From an uncultured Bacilli bacterium (GTDB lineage: Bacteria; Bacillota_I; Bacilli_A; RF39; UBA660), in assembly GCA_947853365.1 (NCBI GenBank), contig CANTWQ010000011.1:1-6047 (forward strand): a DNA stretch of 6,047 nucleotides, written 5' to 3'. Below the pieces are notes generated by a model that saw only the letters and a list, made by a program, of their open reading frames with translations, had not been told where the DNA came from and made no database searches. Position 1 is the first letter of the stretch. Every line of letters begins with the position of its first letter. Positions 5,748-6,047 of this stretch are shown piece after piece. Made by a program: the position numbers and the translations under genes.

Positions 5748-5948
5748 TTATCCCCTTTCCCCAAATCGATCAAACCACATTTGATACATTTGTCCTTCGT
5801 TAAAATGAAGAATGGTATCGGCGAGTTGTGGATCCATTGCATTTACTCTTTGTACTGTATCTGTTTTCTTATTTTCTTCTTTTTTTCCCTTTTCTGATCG
5901 CAAGGCATAGGCCAGGCGATTTTTCTTATCTTCACATGATCGTTTCAT
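5748..5948 (-). CDS. Small charged hypothetical protein, partner of the 172-aa protein
   Basis: A 66-aa protein with no family that I recognise. The N-terminal half is highly charged and lysine-rich (about residues 1-33, with KKEENKK), probably disordered. The C-terminal half (DPQLADTILHFNEGQMYQMW, 39-58, then FDRFGERG) has an amphipathic helical look and could be a binding segment. It begins at an ATG with GGGAGG 7 nt upstream and a TATAAT box some 40 bp further up. It ends 2 bp before the next start codon, so it is clearly coupled to the 172-aa gene. This order, a small charged protein before a larger one, is that of many toxin-antitoxin or inhibitor pairs, but no DNA-binding fold is visible. 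Confidence 0.7.
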   Translation of the reverse strand: MKRSCEDKKNRLAYALRSEKGKKEENKKTDTVQRVNAMDPQLADTILHFNEGQMYQMWFDRFGERG

Positions 5949-5988
5949 CTTATTTCCTCCCTTACTTCCAACGCATCATTTTCTTTTC

Positions 5989-5994
5989 ATTATA
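5989..5994 (-). promoter_or_regulatory. -10 box of the 66-aa/172-aa unit
   Basis: Read leftward, a perfect TATAAT lies about 40 bp before the ATG of the 66-aa gene. The -35 region falls in A/T tracts with no clear TTGACA (TTTCTT at 15 bp or AATTTC at 17 bp). An overlapping TATATT (5994-5999) is an alternative. The upstream A/T tracts may act as an UP-like element. Confidence 0.5.
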
Positions 5995-6007
5995 ATATAA
6001 ACAGAAA

Positions 6008-6046
6008 AAAAGAAATTTTCTTAAAAAAAAAGAAAAGTTTTTTCAA
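6008..6046 (-). terminator. Possible terminator of a gene beyond the right edge
   Basis: On the minus strand, GAAAA and TTTTC arms around AAC are followed by nine T. Just after that, AAGAAA and TTTCTT arms are followed by a further T-run. Both fit weak AT-only intrinsic terminators for a leftward gene outside the window. They may equally be simple A/T tracts upstream of the promoter at 5989. Confidence 0.3.
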
Positions 6047-6047
6047 C

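Noticed and set aside
1..6047. CRISPR array, tRNA, rRNA, riboswitch, transposase or phage gene
   Set aside because: No regularly spaced repeats, cloverleaf-like segments, conserved aptamer cores or mobile-element proteins were seen on either strand.

Overview
This is an AT-rich window from a low-GC Gram-positive bacterium (Bacillota). The genes have strong purine-rich ribosome binding sites (AAGGAGG, GGAGG, AAAGGGG), canonical TTGACA/TATAAT-type promoters and short intergenic gaps. The protein families (FucO-type iron alcohol dehydrogenase, aldehyde dehydrogenase, FIST) suit a fermentative anaerobe, possibly a gut member of the Erysipelotrichia or Clostridia. That placement is inference; the window holds no marker gene.

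Left part (1-1201). A small XRE/Cro-type HTH regulator reads leftward. A two-helix small membrane protein reads rightward from an overlapping divergent promoter region. Next comes a leftward GNAT acetyltransferase, convergent with the membrane protein. The acetyltransferase is bracketed by two near-identical palindromes (about 604-630 and 1288-1312) that look like intrinsic terminators.

Centre (1287-5200). A compact leftward operon runs fucO - FIST protein - aldehyde dehydrogenase, with gaps of 18 and 14 bp. It has an extended -10 promoter upstream and the second palindrome as its terminator. The first enzyme closely resembles lactaldehyde reductase (L-1,2-propanediol oxidoreductase). The last is an NAD(P)-dependent aldehyde dehydrogenase that could oxidise the same aldehyde. 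Together they could split an aldehyde such as lactaldehyde into an alcohol (regenerating NAD+) and an acid. The middle gene is a bare FIST_N-FIST_C protein without any attached signalling domain; its place between the two enzymes is the most thought-provoking feature of the window.

Right part (5227-6047). A leftward two-gene unit encodes a 66-aa charged protein and a 172-aa protein, separated by 2 bp. Neither is confidently recognised. The larger has a weak MazF/PemK-like N-terminal pattern. No clear terminator separates this unit from fucO, so read-through is possible. The far right edge is an A/T-tract region holding the promoter of this unit and probably the terminator of a gene outside the window.

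No rRNA, tRNA, CRISPR array, transposase or riboswitch was seen.
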